Part shown: piece after piece, positions 1 through 6,615 of the stretch | Layout: every line of letters begins with the position of its first letter | How positions within the stretch are numbered: position 1 is the stretch's first letter | Origin: Oscillospiraceae bacterium | Lineage (GTDB): Bacteria; Bacillota; Clostridia; Oscillospirales; Acutalibacteraceae | DNA: 38,490 bases | Reading direction: 5' to 3' | Assembly (NCBI GenBank): GCA_902791235.1 | Contig: CADAUV010000007.1 | Coordinates: forward strand, 1 to 38,490 | Notes under the pieces: generated by a model | Databases searched by the model: none | What the model saw: the letters and a program-made list of their open reading frames with translations, nothing else | What the model was told of the DNA's origin: nothing | Program-made: the position numbers and the translations under genes

Positions 1-5
1 ATAAT

Positions 6-35
6 AGAAACGGACACAGTAATGTGTCCGTTTCT
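6..35 (+). terminator. Terminator of an upstream gene
   Basis: A perfect 13-bp inverted repeat (arms 6-18 and 23-35, GTAA loop) starts the window. Its 3' arm ends in a short T-rich stretch. It probably ends a gene lying left of the window and separates it from the promoter at 46-74. Confidence 0.7.
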
Positions 36-45
36 TATGCTGTAA

Positions 46-74
46 TTGACTAAAACATCTTACGGTGCTAAAAT
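46..74 (+). promoter_or_regulatory. Sigma-A-type promoter for the acyltransferase gene
   Basis: TTGACT (46-51), a 17-bp spacer and TAAAAT (69-74) fit a housekeeping promoter. Transcription would begin near 81, about 25 nt before the GTG start at 106. This argues against the in-frame TTG at 46 being a start codon, since that TTG is the -35 box itself. Confidence 0.6.
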
Positions 75-105
75 ACACTTAATCGGTTTTAAAAGAGGTG
101 AGTTT

Positions 106-1167
106 GTGAAAAACGGTAAAATCGAGCTTGCCCGCTTTGCTATGTGTATGGCGGTGCTTTTATATAATCTTAATCTTGAATACTTCGACGGCGGTTTTTA
201 CTTCGGCGACAGCTTTACTTTCTTCAGCCACGGCAGAAGCGGCGTAGAATTTTTCTATATCATCTCGGGATTTCTTATGGCTAAGTCCGTAAGTAAGCGC
301 AGAAACGACGGCGTACCCGTGGGTAAATCTTCGGTGCAGTTTCTCTGGGGCAAGTTTAAAAGGCTCTTTCCGCCGCATATTATTGCCGTTATAATCACCG
401 CTGTTTATATAATCTTTAAATATACAAATGTTTATGAGGCTCTTCTCGCAAGATTTTCAAGTATATTCTTTTTACAGAAAACGGGAGTAAGCACGCTTGC
501 CTTTGTCGGCGTTGAGTGGTATGTTTCCTCAATGCTTATTGCTATGGCAATAATATATCCTCTTCTCAAGGCGAACTATGATGTAACCGCAAGAGCGATA
601 GCTCCGATTGGCTCGCTGCTTATTATGGGATATCTTATTCAGCATTACGAGGCGCTCCCGAATTCAAGCCTTATGGACGGCTTTACCTTCAACGGAAACC
701 TTCGGGCAGTGGGCGTAATGCTCCTCGGAGTTTGTACATATGAGGCTTCACAGCTTATCAGAAAGCATAATCTTATGAAACGGCTCAAGCCCGAAATGCT
801 TTTAGTAGAGCTTATCGGATACCTCGGCTTCGGCTATTATATAATGTCCTCGCTTGACAGCTTTTATGACGCGATAGCCGCGCTTTTCTGTGCAGCGGCA
901 GTCGCAGTAACTTTCGCAAGGGATGACCTCAGATTCTATAATAACAAGCTCTTTTATTTCCTCGGAGAGATAAGCTTCCCGATTTATCTTGTCCAGAATA
1001 TCGTCCGTAAGTTTGTAAAAGAGGATATCGGCGATATGAGAGCGTATAAGAAAATACTTATCTGCATGGCGCTCTGTATCGCAGTCGGTATCATTGCATA
1101 TTATCTCGGTAAACTTTTTGAAAAGTTAAGTAAAGCCTATTTCAAAAAGCGCCTTGAAAGCAAATAA
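106..1167 (+). CDS. Acyltransferase-3 family membrane protein
   Basis: A protein of about 353 residues with roughly ten hydrophobic segments, matching the AT3 (OafA/YrhL-like) integral membrane acyltransferases that O-acylate cell-surface glycans or lipids. The N-terminal pattern (IELARF, then GVEFFYIISGFLMAKS) is typical of the family. I chose the GTG at 106 because AGAGGTG lies 5 nt before it. The usual R-x10-H motif of TM1 reads R-x10-N here (Arg codon 133-135, AAT codon 166-168), so the catalytic histidine seems to be missing. It could be an inactive or divergent paralogue. The acyl donor and acceptor cannot be read from sequence. The gene looks monocistronic, with a promoter at 46-74 and a terminator at 1173. 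Confidence 0.85.
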   Translation: MKNGKIELARFAMCMAVLLYNLNLEYFDGGFYFGDSFTFFSHGRSGVEFFYIISGFLMAKSVSKRRNDGVPVGKSSVQFLWGKFKRLFPPHIIAVIITAVYIIFKYTNVYEALLARFSSIFFLQKTGVSTLAFVGVEWYVSSMLIAMAIIYPLLKANYDVTARAIAPIGSLLIMGYLIQHYEALPNSSLMDGFTFNGNLRAVGVMLLGVCTYEASQLIRKHNLMKRLKPEMLLVELIGYLGFGYYIMSSLDSFYDAIAALFCAAAVAVTFARDDLRFYNNKLFYFLGEISFPIYLVQNIVRKFVKEDIGDMRAYKKILICMALCIAVGIIAYYLGKLFEKLSKAYFKKRLESK

Positions 1168-1172
1168 AATAA

Positions 1173-1214
1173 AAAAGAATGGGAATTTATAAAAAAATAT
1201 TGTCCCATTCTTTT
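1173..1214 (+). terminator. Rho-independent terminator after acyltransferase gene
   Basis: The 12-bp arms AAAAGAATGGGA (1173-1184) and TCCCATTCTTTT (1203-1214) enclose an A-rich loop of 18 nt and are followed by a T-rich tail. It separates the acyltransferase from the sigma factor gene. Confidence 0.75.
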
Positions 1215-1267
1215 ATTTTTGTTATCTTAGTATTGAGAGAATATGTTTTATTAAACAGGAGAGTATG

Positions 1268-1849
1268 ATGTCGGAAAAAATAAACGATGCGGACAGGATA
1301 ATCAAAGCCTGCAGAAAATACAGAAAACCGCTGATTGATTACTGTACTAAATATGTAAATAATTTCGAGGACGCTGAGGACTGCGTCAGCTTTGCATTTG
1401 AAAAGCTGACGGAGTATCTTAAAGAGGGCAGGAGCGTTGAATACCCCAAGGCGTGGCTTTATAAGGTCGCTATCAATGAGGCTATCAGGGTAAAGCGCGA
1501 AAGGCAAATGTATCAGTTTAACGAGTACGCTGACAGCGCTTCAAAGGACAGCGCTATTGAAAACGCCTGTTCATACACGCCCGATTATCTCGATGAGCTT
1601 GTAAAAGAGGACACGATTGCACGCTGTGCGCTTGGTATTATATCAAGTCTGAGCGAGGAGGAAAGGGAGTTTTATATGCTCTATTACCGCTCGGGTAAGA
1701 CTTTAAAGGAGATTGCAGATATCCTCGGTATAAATCATTATGCAGCAAGAAAGCGCCATCAGCGCCTTAAGGCAAAGCTTAATAATCTGATAAAGGATGC
1801 CGAAAAGAATTACTATCAGGAAGGAGGCGCCGACAATGAAAAAAGATAA
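1268..1849 (+). CDS. Sigma-70 family RNA polymerase sigma factor (ECF-like)
   Basis: About 193 residues with an N-terminal region 2 (residues about 10-75, including NNFEDAEDCVSFAFEKL and the -10-binding helix ending KAWLYKVAINEA) and a C-terminal region 4 helix-turn-helix (about 125-185, TLKEIADILGINHYAARKRHQRLK). It lacks regions 1 and 3, as in ECF and related short sigma factors. Tandem ATGs occur at 1265 and 1268; AGGAG at 1257-1261 fits the second better. Its last 14 bases overlap the next gene, which encodes a membrane protein with the layout of an anti-sigma or sensor partner. The pair probably forms an envelope-stress switch. Its target promoters are unknown. Confidence 0.9.
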   Translation: MSEKINDADRIIKACRKYRKPLIDYCTKYVNNFEDAEDCVSFAFEKLTEYLKEGRSVEYPKAWLYKVAINEAIRVKRERQMYQFNEYADSASKDSAIENACSYTPDYLDELVKEDTIARCALGIISSLSEEEREFYMLYYRSGKTLKEIADILGINHYAARKRHQRLKAKLNNLIKDAEKNYYQEGGADNEKR

Positions 1850-2717
1850 AAACAATCTTGAAAATATGCTTAAAAGCGGAATGAAGGATTTGAGCGACGA
1901 GCGCCTTCAGGAGATTATTGAGGCGGAGCTTAGTAAGCCTGAGAATGAGATTGATACCGATTTGATTGACGCCGCATTCTCCGTTATGAATACGCCTCCA
2001 AGTAAGCGTATAGTTTTCTCCAAACCTGTCAAAACGCTTCTTGCCGTTGCAGTTATATCTGTGCTTGCGCTCTCCGCGCTCTCAGTGGTTGCAAGAAACA
2101 GCGACAGAAGAAACCCCGTCGGCGTGATTCCCGTTACCGAGGCGGACACAACTGAGGAGCAGACGCAAGCACAGGAGGAGCAGACCACATCCGCAAAGAA
2201 AAGCAGCCCGGGCAAAAGCGCCAATAATGACAGCGGCAGCAGTGATTCTGAGGAGGACGAGCCCGAGGTTAACGACGGTATGGTAACAGTGCCTGACTTT
2301 GCTCACTCATATACGGAAAACAAAATTAAAAACAGTAAATGGGCGGAGCTTCTTGATATTTCCTTTATTTATAGAGAATATGACGAGGAGTCTATGGCAG
2401 GCGCAGTGGAGCGCCAGAGCATCGAGCCGGGTACTCAGGTTGAGGTCGGTACTCATATTGATATAACCGTGCTTTGTTATACCCGTGAGAATTATTATAT
2501 AGGAAACTATATCGGCAAGACCTGGGGCGAGTTTAAAAATGCACCCGATACAGGCGGTAATGTTGAGGTCATTGTCAGAAACGACCCGACTGCTTATCCC
2601 ACGGACGATATGATAATTGTCCGTCAGGACGGCGCAGGAATGCTCAAAACCGATTATGACCGTACCTTGATAGTAGAGGTGGTAACACCCGAGGAATACG
2701 CCAAAATGCAACAATAA
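1836..2717 (+). CDS. Membrane-anchored PASTA-domain protein, putative anti-sigma partner
   Basis: About 293 residues. An acidic and basic cytoplasmic N-terminus (about 1-55) is followed by one transmembrane helix (about 56-78, rich in A, V and L), a Glu/Thr/Ser-rich linker, and extracellular PASTA-like repeats. The first repeat has the hallmarks VTVPDF and, about 40 residues later, IEPGTQVEVGTHIDITV. The second half is a weaker repeat. PASTA domains in Ser/Thr kinases and PBPs bind muropeptides or beta-lactams. AAGGAGG stands 8 nt before ATG 1836, and the gene overlaps the sigma gene, implying translational coupling. Inference: an anti-sigma or co-sensor for the preceding sigma factor. I do not recognise a standard zinc anti-sigma motif (HxxxCxxC). 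Confidence 0.75.
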   Translation: MKKDKNNLENMLKSGMKDLSDERLQEIIEAELSKPENEIDTDLIDAAFSVMNTPPSKRIVFSKPVKTLLAVAVISVLALSALSVVARNSDRRNPVGVIPVTEADTTEEQTQAQEEQTTSAKKSSPGKSANNDSGSSDSEEDEPEVNDGMVTVPDFAHSYTENKIKNSKWAELLDISFIYREYDEESMAGAVERQSIEPGTQVEVGTHIDITVLCYTRENYYIGNYIGKTWGEFKNAPDTGGNVEVIVRNDPTAYPTDDMIIVRQDGAGMLKTDYDRTLIVEVVTPEEYAKMQQ

Positions 2718-2771
2718 TTTTTCCGATGTTTTAAAAATATTTCCTATTTTGCAGATTTCTTGTTAAAATAC

Positions 2772-2800
2772 TTGACTTTTAGTTCCTTTTTGTATATAAT
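2772..2800 (+). promoter_or_regulatory. Promoter of rpsU
   Basis: TTGACT (2772-2777), a 17-bp spacer and a perfect TATAAT (2795-2800). The leader to rpsU is about 55 nt and includes CGGAGGGAGGG, a strong ribosome site. Confidence 0.8.
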
Positions 2801-2861
2801 CACTGCAGATATTTAAAAGAAGTATCAAATAACCCCCGAGTGGTCGGAGGGAGGGAAATAA

Positions 2862-3038
2862 ATGAGTCAGGTAAAAGTTAAGGAGAATGAATCTCTTGAC
2901 AGCGCTCTTAAGAGATTTAAGAGACAGACCTCACGCGATGGTATCATTCAGGAGGTCAGAAAGAGAGAGCATTACGAAAAGCCTTCAGTCGCTCGTAAAA
3001 AGAAGAGCGAAGCTGCTCGCAAAAGAAAGTACAAATAA
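2862..3038 (+). CDS. rpsU: 30S ribosomal protein bS21
   Basis: 58 residues, the usual length for bS21, beginning [20 protein letters not shown] and ending in a Lys/Arg-rich tail ([15 protein letters not shown]). bS21 is a late-assembling small-subunit protein near the anti-Shine-Dalgarno end of 16S rRNA and takes part in initiation. The gene stands alone here, with its own promoter at 2772-2800, a GGAGGGAGGG ribosome site before ATG 2862, and a terminator starting right after the stop codon. Confidence 0.96.
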   Translation: MSQVKVKENESLDSALKRFKRQTSRDGIIQEVRKREHYEKPSVARKKKSEAARKRKYK

Positions 3039-3040
3039 AA

Positions 3041-3068
3041 AGCACACCGCTTAGGCGGTGTGTTTTTA
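3041..3068 (+). terminator. Terminator of rpsU
   Basis: The stem CACACCGC (3043-3050) pairs with GCGGTGTG (3055-3062) around a TTAG loop and is followed by TTTTTATTT. Confidence 0.9.
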
Positions 3069-3144
3069 TTTGTGCCGCGAGCAGCAAGCTCTTCGCAGGG
3101 CTCCCGAAAATCGAAACTGCTTATATCGGTACTGATTGTTTTTA

Positions 3145-3173
3145 TTGACTAAACCTGATTTTTTTATTATTAT
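3145..3173 (+). promoter_or_regulatory. Promoter of aroQ
   Basis: TTGACT (3145-3150), a 17-bp spacer and TATTAT (3168-3173). Transcription would start close to 3180, giving a very short leader before ATG 3190. Confidence 0.6.
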
Positions 3174-3189
3174 TAAATGGGTGATAAAT

Positions 3190-3624
3190 ATGAAAAGAAT
3201 ACTTGTGTTAAACGGTCCTAATCTCAATATGACGGGTATAAGGAAAAAAGATATTTACGGCGCTAAAACTCTTGAGAATATCAACGCCGAGCTTAAGGCA
3301 TACGGTGAGAGCCTTGGCTGCGAGATGTATTTTTATCAGAGCAATCATGAGGGCGCGCTTATTGATGTTATTCACGAGAGCAGGGATAAGTATGACGGCG
3401 TTGTGCTTAACGCAGGCGCTTATACTCACTATTCTTATGCAATCCGTGATGCAATTGAGGCTGTTGCCGATTTCACGCCCTTTGTTGAGGTGCATATGTC
3501 CGACATCCACAGCCGTGAGGAGTTTCGTCATATCTCGGTGATTACCGATGTATGCGTAAAGCAAATCAGCGGTTACGGCGTAGACAGTTATAAGATGGGC
3601 ATAGACTTACTTCTGCAAATCTGA
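3190..3624 (+). CDS. aroQ: Type II 3-dehydroquinate dehydratase
   Basis: 144 residues, the normal size of the dodecameric type II enzyme, which converts 3-dehydroquinate to 3-dehydroshikimate in the shikimate pathway. Family signatures are visible: ILVLNGPNLN at the start, the flexible-loop segment with DIYG carrying the catalytic Tyr (about residue 23), QSNHEGALID, NAGAYTHYSYAIRDA, and EVHMSDIHSREEFRHIS with the catalytic His. ATG 3190 gives the typical MKRILVLNGPN start, preceded by a weak GGGTG. In many Firmicutes aroQ lies just upstream of efp, and here an AT-rich islet separates them. Confidence 0.95.
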   Translation: MKRILVLNGPNLNMTGIRKKDIYGAKTLENINAELKAYGESLGCEMYFYQSNHEGALIDVIHESRDKYDGVVLNAGAYTHYSYAIRDAIEAVADFTPFVEVHMSDIHSREEFRHISVITDVCVKQISGYGVDSYKMGIDLLLQI

Positions 3625-3639
3625 ATATAAAATTTTTAT

Positions 3640-3668
3640 AAAGACGGCTTATACCGTCTTTATTTTTT
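3640..3668 (+). terminator. Terminator of aroQ
   Basis: AAAGACGG (3640-3647) pairs with CCGTCTTT (3654-3661) and is followed by ATTTTTT. Confidence 0.8.
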
Positions 3669-3761
3669 ACCCGTTTTATGTTATTGTGAAATCAGAAAGT
3701 GCGCGCCGCACAGCTAAAATTATTGTTTTATGCGCATTTTTTGTGCAAATATGCAGAAGCC

Positions 3762-3790
3762 TTGACAATTCTTACGGTTTATGCTATTTG
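3762..3790 (+). promoter_or_regulatory. Possible promoter for the 3820 gene
   Basis: A perfect TTGACA (3762-3767) lies 17 bp before TATTTG (3785-3790). The -10 is poor, so support is moderate. The rest of the 3669-3819 gap holds no other recognisable element. Confidence 0.4.
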
Positions 3791-3819
3791 AAAACTGATT
3801 AAAATTGAAAGGAAAAGCT

Positions 3820-4542
3820 ATGACTAAAAGAAAAAAGAAAAAAATAATTTACAGCGCAATTTTACTTGCGCTTGGAATTATCATTGTATTTATTTCTCTG
3901 TTTTTTGTTAAGTATAAAACGGTTGATAATTATATGACAGCGCGCGTATATCATTATCTTTCAGCTAAATATGATGCTGATGAAAGCGAGTTAATTTTGA
4001 TTGATTATGATAAAGCCCATTGGTTTTTGAATGATGACGATTTTCCTGAGCTTGAAAGGGCACCATACAAGTGGGAGTTTGAGTATAACGGAAGAAAATT
4101 CTTTGTTAACAGGCTTGACGGAAAGTTTTATGATGATTATCAACTTGAGGAAATAGAACAATGGTGTGTAGAATGGTTGCAGGAAAATGTTTTCTCTGAC
4201 ATACTGCATATCGAGTTAAATTCGTTTGATTTGTGGAATTATCAAATGAAATTTGGTAACACCGTCATTAGAAGGGAAAACATAGAAGTATTTTTGACAA
4301 ATAAACCAAAAAGCCGTTACAAAACATTCGTGTACTTTGAATCAGACAACGAAGGCGCTTCACAGCAAATTCAAAGCAAAGTTGACTCTGTTTTATCTAA
4401 AGATGTTTATTACGCCTGTAATCTTTTATATTTTGATAATGGTGCCCTCTATGAACAATATAATCATTTAGAATACATCAAGCAATGTTATCGTGCGGAA
4501 AGTGATTGGATGAAAGCATTAAATTACAACGCTTTTCTATAA
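3820..4542 (+). CDS. Hypothetical protein with N-terminal membrane anchor
   Basis: 240 residues, family not recognised. A highly basic start (TKRKKKKI) is followed by one strong hydrophobic helix (about residues 9-30), with the remaining roughly 210 residues outside by the positive-inside rule. The soluble part is mixed alpha/beta, rich in Asp, Glu, Tyr and Trp, without cysteine pairs or a motif I can name. AAAGGAAA precedes ATG 3820 at good spacing. Base composition is clearly more AT-rich than the flanking aroQ and efp, suggesting recent acquisition or weak selection. A secreted-peptide gene starts 15 bp downstream and may be co-transcribed. Confidence 0.7.
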   Translation: MTKRKKKKIIYSAILLALGIIIVFISLFFVKYKTVDNYMTARVYHYLSAKYDADESELILIDYDKAHWFLNDDDFPELERAPYKWEFEYNGRKFFVNRLDGKFYDDYQLEEIEQWCVEWLQENVFSDILHIELNSFDLWNYQMKFGNTVIRRENIEVFLTNKPKSRYKTFVYFESDNEGASQQIQSKVDSVLSKDVYYACNLLYFDNGALYEQYNHLEYIKQCYRAESDWMKALNYNAFL

Positions 4543-4557
4543 ATCAGGAGGTTGTTT

Positions 4558-4701
4558 ATGAAATTATTAAAGAGGGCATTATCCACAATATTAGCAATCA
4601 TAGTATTCATACCTATAATGACAATTACTTCAAAGCCCGTATATGCTATGACTTATGAAAGAAGATATATTGGATTAATACCGACAGCTGAAATAGCATA
4701 A
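4558..4701 (+). CDS. Small exported peptide or truncated secreted protein (47 aa)
   Basis: An AGGAGG ribosome site sits 7 nt before ATG 4558. The product has a textbook signal peptide: Lys/Arg-containing start (MKLLKRALS), a hydrophobic core to about residue 23, and a likely cleavage site after KPVYA (residue 30). Only about 17 residues (starting MTYERRYIG) follow before TAA. No reading frame continues the protein downstream, and 4702-4794 is very AT-rich with only a poor promoter-like pair (TTGATT 4725, TATAAA 4746, 15-bp spacing). It may be a genuine secreted micro-peptide or the remnant of a larger exported protein. Confidence 0.5.
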   Translation: MKLLKRALSTILAIIVFIPIMTITSKPVYAMTYERRYIGLIPTAEIA

Positions 4702-4794
4702 AATAATAAATCTGCTATTTTCTATTGATTTATTAATTAAAATAATATAAAATAGAAAAGAATTAAATGAATTATATTCATGGAGGTATAAATT

Positions 4795-5352
4795 ATGATT
4801 TCAGCAGGTGATTTCAGAAACGGCGTAACATTCGAGGAGGACGGCAATGTACTTCAGGTTATCGAGTTCCAGCATGTAAAGCCGGGTAAGGGCGCAGCAT
4901 TCGTAAGAACAAAGACTAAGAATGTCATCACAGGCGCTGTAACAGAGAAGAGCTATAATCCGTCGGCTAAGTTCCCGACAGCTTATATCGAGAGAAGAAA
5001 TATGGAGTACTCCTACAACGACGACGGTATCTATTATTTTATGGACAGCGAGACTTACGAGATGACTCCCGTATCTGAGGCTGACCTTCCTGATAGCTTC
5101 CGCTTTGTTAAGGAGAACGAGGAGTGCAAAATCCTCTCCTATAAGGGCAAGGTATTCGGCGTTGAGCCTCCTACCTTCGTAACTCTTGAGGTAACAAATA
5201 CAGAGCCGGGTCTTAAGGGCAACACCGCTACAAACACACTTAAGCCTGCAACTGTTGAAACAGGAGCTGAAATTCGTGTTCCGCTTTTCATCAACGAGGG
5301 CGATATGATTCGTATTGACACAAGAACCTGTGAATATATGGAGCGTGCATAA
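4795..5352 (+). CDS. efp: Translation elongation factor P
   Basis: 185 residues, the standard EF-P length, covering the KOW-like N-terminal domain and two OB-fold domains. EF-P binds ribosomes stalled at polyproline stretches and promotes peptide bond formation. The tip loop reads KPGKGAAF with Lys32 at the position that is modified in several lineages (5-aminopentanol in Bacillus). No modification gene is nearby. The C-terminal signature appears as [29 protein letters not shown] stands before ATG 4795. The next gene starts 1 bp after the stop codon, so the two are translationally coupled. Confidence 0.97.
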   Translation: MISAGDFRNGVTFEEDGNVLQVIEFQHVKPGKGAAFVRTKTKNVITGAVTEKSYNPSAKFPTAYIERRNMEYSYNDDGIYYFMDSETYEMTPVSEADLPDSFRFVKENEECKILSYKGKVFGVEPPTFVTLEVTNTEPGLKGNTATNTLKPATVETGAEIRVPLFINEGDMIRIDTRTCEYMERA

Positions 5353-5353
5353 T

Positions 5354-5785
5354 ATGACAACAAGAGAGAAATTAGGTTATCTTAAAGGCGTAATCGAAGC
5401 AAGCGATTTTGACAGCAGCACCAAGGAGGGCAAGGCGCTTTCCGCTATTGTTGATGTGCTTGACAGCATTGTTGAGGATATCGAGGACGCTTTCGAGGAG
5501 ATTGATGTTGTAGCTGAGCAGGTTGACGATATTGACGCTGACCTTACCGATGTTGAGGATTACCTCACGGATTGCTGCGACGGTTGCGGCGACTGGTATG
5601 AGGATGAGGATTTCGACGATGAGTATGAGGACGAGGCTTATGAGGTTGAGTGTCCGTACTGTAAGGAAAGCTTCACCGTTGACTATGAAACAGTGCTTGA
5701 CGGCTCTGCACCGTGCCCTAACTGCGGCGAGCTTCTTGACTTCGAGGTTGAGGAGTATGATGAGGAGCCCGAAAAAGAGGATTAA
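5354..5785 (+). CDS. CD1247-type acidic zinc-ribbon protein
   Basis: 143 residues. The N-terminal part (REKLGYLKGVIEAS and EGKALSAIVDVLDSI, about 1-35) resembles the CD1247 N-terminal domain known from Clostridia. It is followed by a helical, very acidic middle section and a C-terminal zinc ribbon with CPYC (about 107-110) and CPNC (about 126-129). A further CCDGC cluster lies near residue 73. The function of the family is unknown to me. Its tight coupling to efp (1-bp gap) hints at a translation-linked role. The start is ATG 5354; an upstream in-frame extension inside efp has no ribosome site. Confidence 0.8.
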   Translation: MTTREKLGYLKGVIEASDFDSSTKEGKALSAIVDVLDSIVEDIEDAFEEIDVVAEQVDDIDADLTDVEDYLTDCCDGCGDWYEDEDFDDEYEDEAYEVECPYCKESFTVDYETVLDGSAPCPNCGELLDFEVEEYDEEPEKED

Positions 5786-5786
5786 T

Positions 5787-6272
5787 ATGAAAAGATTATT
5801 AGTAGCTTTTGCAGCTGCGCTTATGCTTGTTTGTATGCTCGCAGGTTGCACTAAGTCTGCAGAAATACTTGATGTTACCGATATGCCGACAAGGCTTGAG
5901 GAAAAGGTTGCCGATGAAACCGATGCTGTGCTTGACGGTCCGGCGGCAAGGGAATTCATCAAGACTCAGTATACTGCTGAGGAGCTTGGGATTACCGATT
6001 ACGAGGACAGCGTTGACTTTGCATACCGTGAATCGACTTATGAGTTCGACGGCGAAAAGTATATTGTTGTTGAGGCTATCAGCGTTACATTGAATACCGA
6101 TGTTACAACAGAGGACGGCAAGGAAACCTATTCCTCCACCACAGTCGGTCAGTATCTTGTATCCCTTGACGGTAAGACTGTAATTAAAAAGGATATGGCA
6201 ACGGGTGAGTATTTAAAGCTCAAGAGCCGTATTACCGATTACAGCGCTAAGGGCGACACAACAACAGAGTAA
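5787..6272 (+). CDS. Predicted lipoprotein
   Basis: 161 residues with a lipoprotein signal peptide: MKRLLVAF, a hydrophobic stretch and the lipobox LAGC (Cys about residue 21), so it should be lipidated and held on the outer face of the membrane. The mature part begins with a Glu/Asp-rich segment and looks like a small alpha/beta domain with Thr-rich strands and a Thr/Glu tail. I do not recognise the family. ATG 5787 follows the stop of the zinc-ribbon gene by 1 bp, making it the third gene of the efp operon, which ends at the terminator at 6280. Confidence 0.75.
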   Translation: MKRLLVAFAAALMLVCMLAGCTKSAEILDVTDMPTRLEEKVADETDAVLDGPAAREFIKTQYTAEELGITDYEDSVDFAYRESTYEFDGEKYIVVEAISVTLNTDVTTEDGKETYSSTTVGQYLVSLDGKTVIKKDMATGEYLKLKSRITDYSAKGDTTTE

Positions 6273-6279
6273 AAGAATA

Positions 6280-6320
6280 AAGGACTGCCTGAGGTCGCTT
6301 GACCACGGACAGTCCTTATT
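6280..6320 (+). terminator. Terminator of the efp operon
   Basis: The outer stem AAGGACTG/CAGTCCTT (6280-6287, 6310-6317) holds an inner hairpin GGTC-GCTT-GACC (6293-6304). The tail is T-rich. Confidence 0.8.
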
Positions 6321-6336
6321 TACTATCGGAGAAGTT

Positions 6337-6615
6337 ATGATTGATAAAAATGAGCTTGAAAAAACGGCGAGGCTTGCGCATCTTGAATTTACTGCCGCTG
6401 AGCTTGAAGCCCTTTGTGAGGATATGCAGGGCATAATCGAATTTGCAAATGAGATTGACAAAGCTTCGGGAAAGCTCGGCAGTAATGCCGATGCTCAAAG
6501 AGTTTTGCTGACTGCTCTCAGGAGCGATATCCCGGCGAAGTCCGCCGGGCAGAGCGCAATCCTCGGAAATTCAGAAAGCGAAAGCGGTATGTTCCGTGTT
6601 AAAGGAGGCATATGA
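6337..6615 (+). CDS. gatC: Asp/Glu-tRNA(Asn/Gln) amidotransferase subunit C
   Basis: 92 residues, typical for GatC, the small helical clamp that wraps GatA and steadies the GatAB interface. It has the family pattern LEKTARLAHLEFTAAELE and a second helix (EDMQGIIEFANEID). CGGAGAAG precedes ATG 6337. Its TGA overlaps the next start (TGATG at 6613-6617). It is the first gene of the gatCAB operon, which makes Gln-tRNA(Gln) and/or Asn-tRNA(Asn) by transamidation. Confidence 0.95.
   Translation: MIDKNELEKTARLAHLEFTAAELEALCEDMQGIIEFANEIDKASGKLGSNADAQRVLLTALRSDIPAKSAGQSAILGNSESESGMFRVKGGI

Noticed and set aside
46-105. Upstream TTG start extending the acyltransferase by 20 residues
   Set aside because: The TTG is the -35 box of a good promoter and has no ribosome site; GTG 106 has AGAGGTG at proper spacing.
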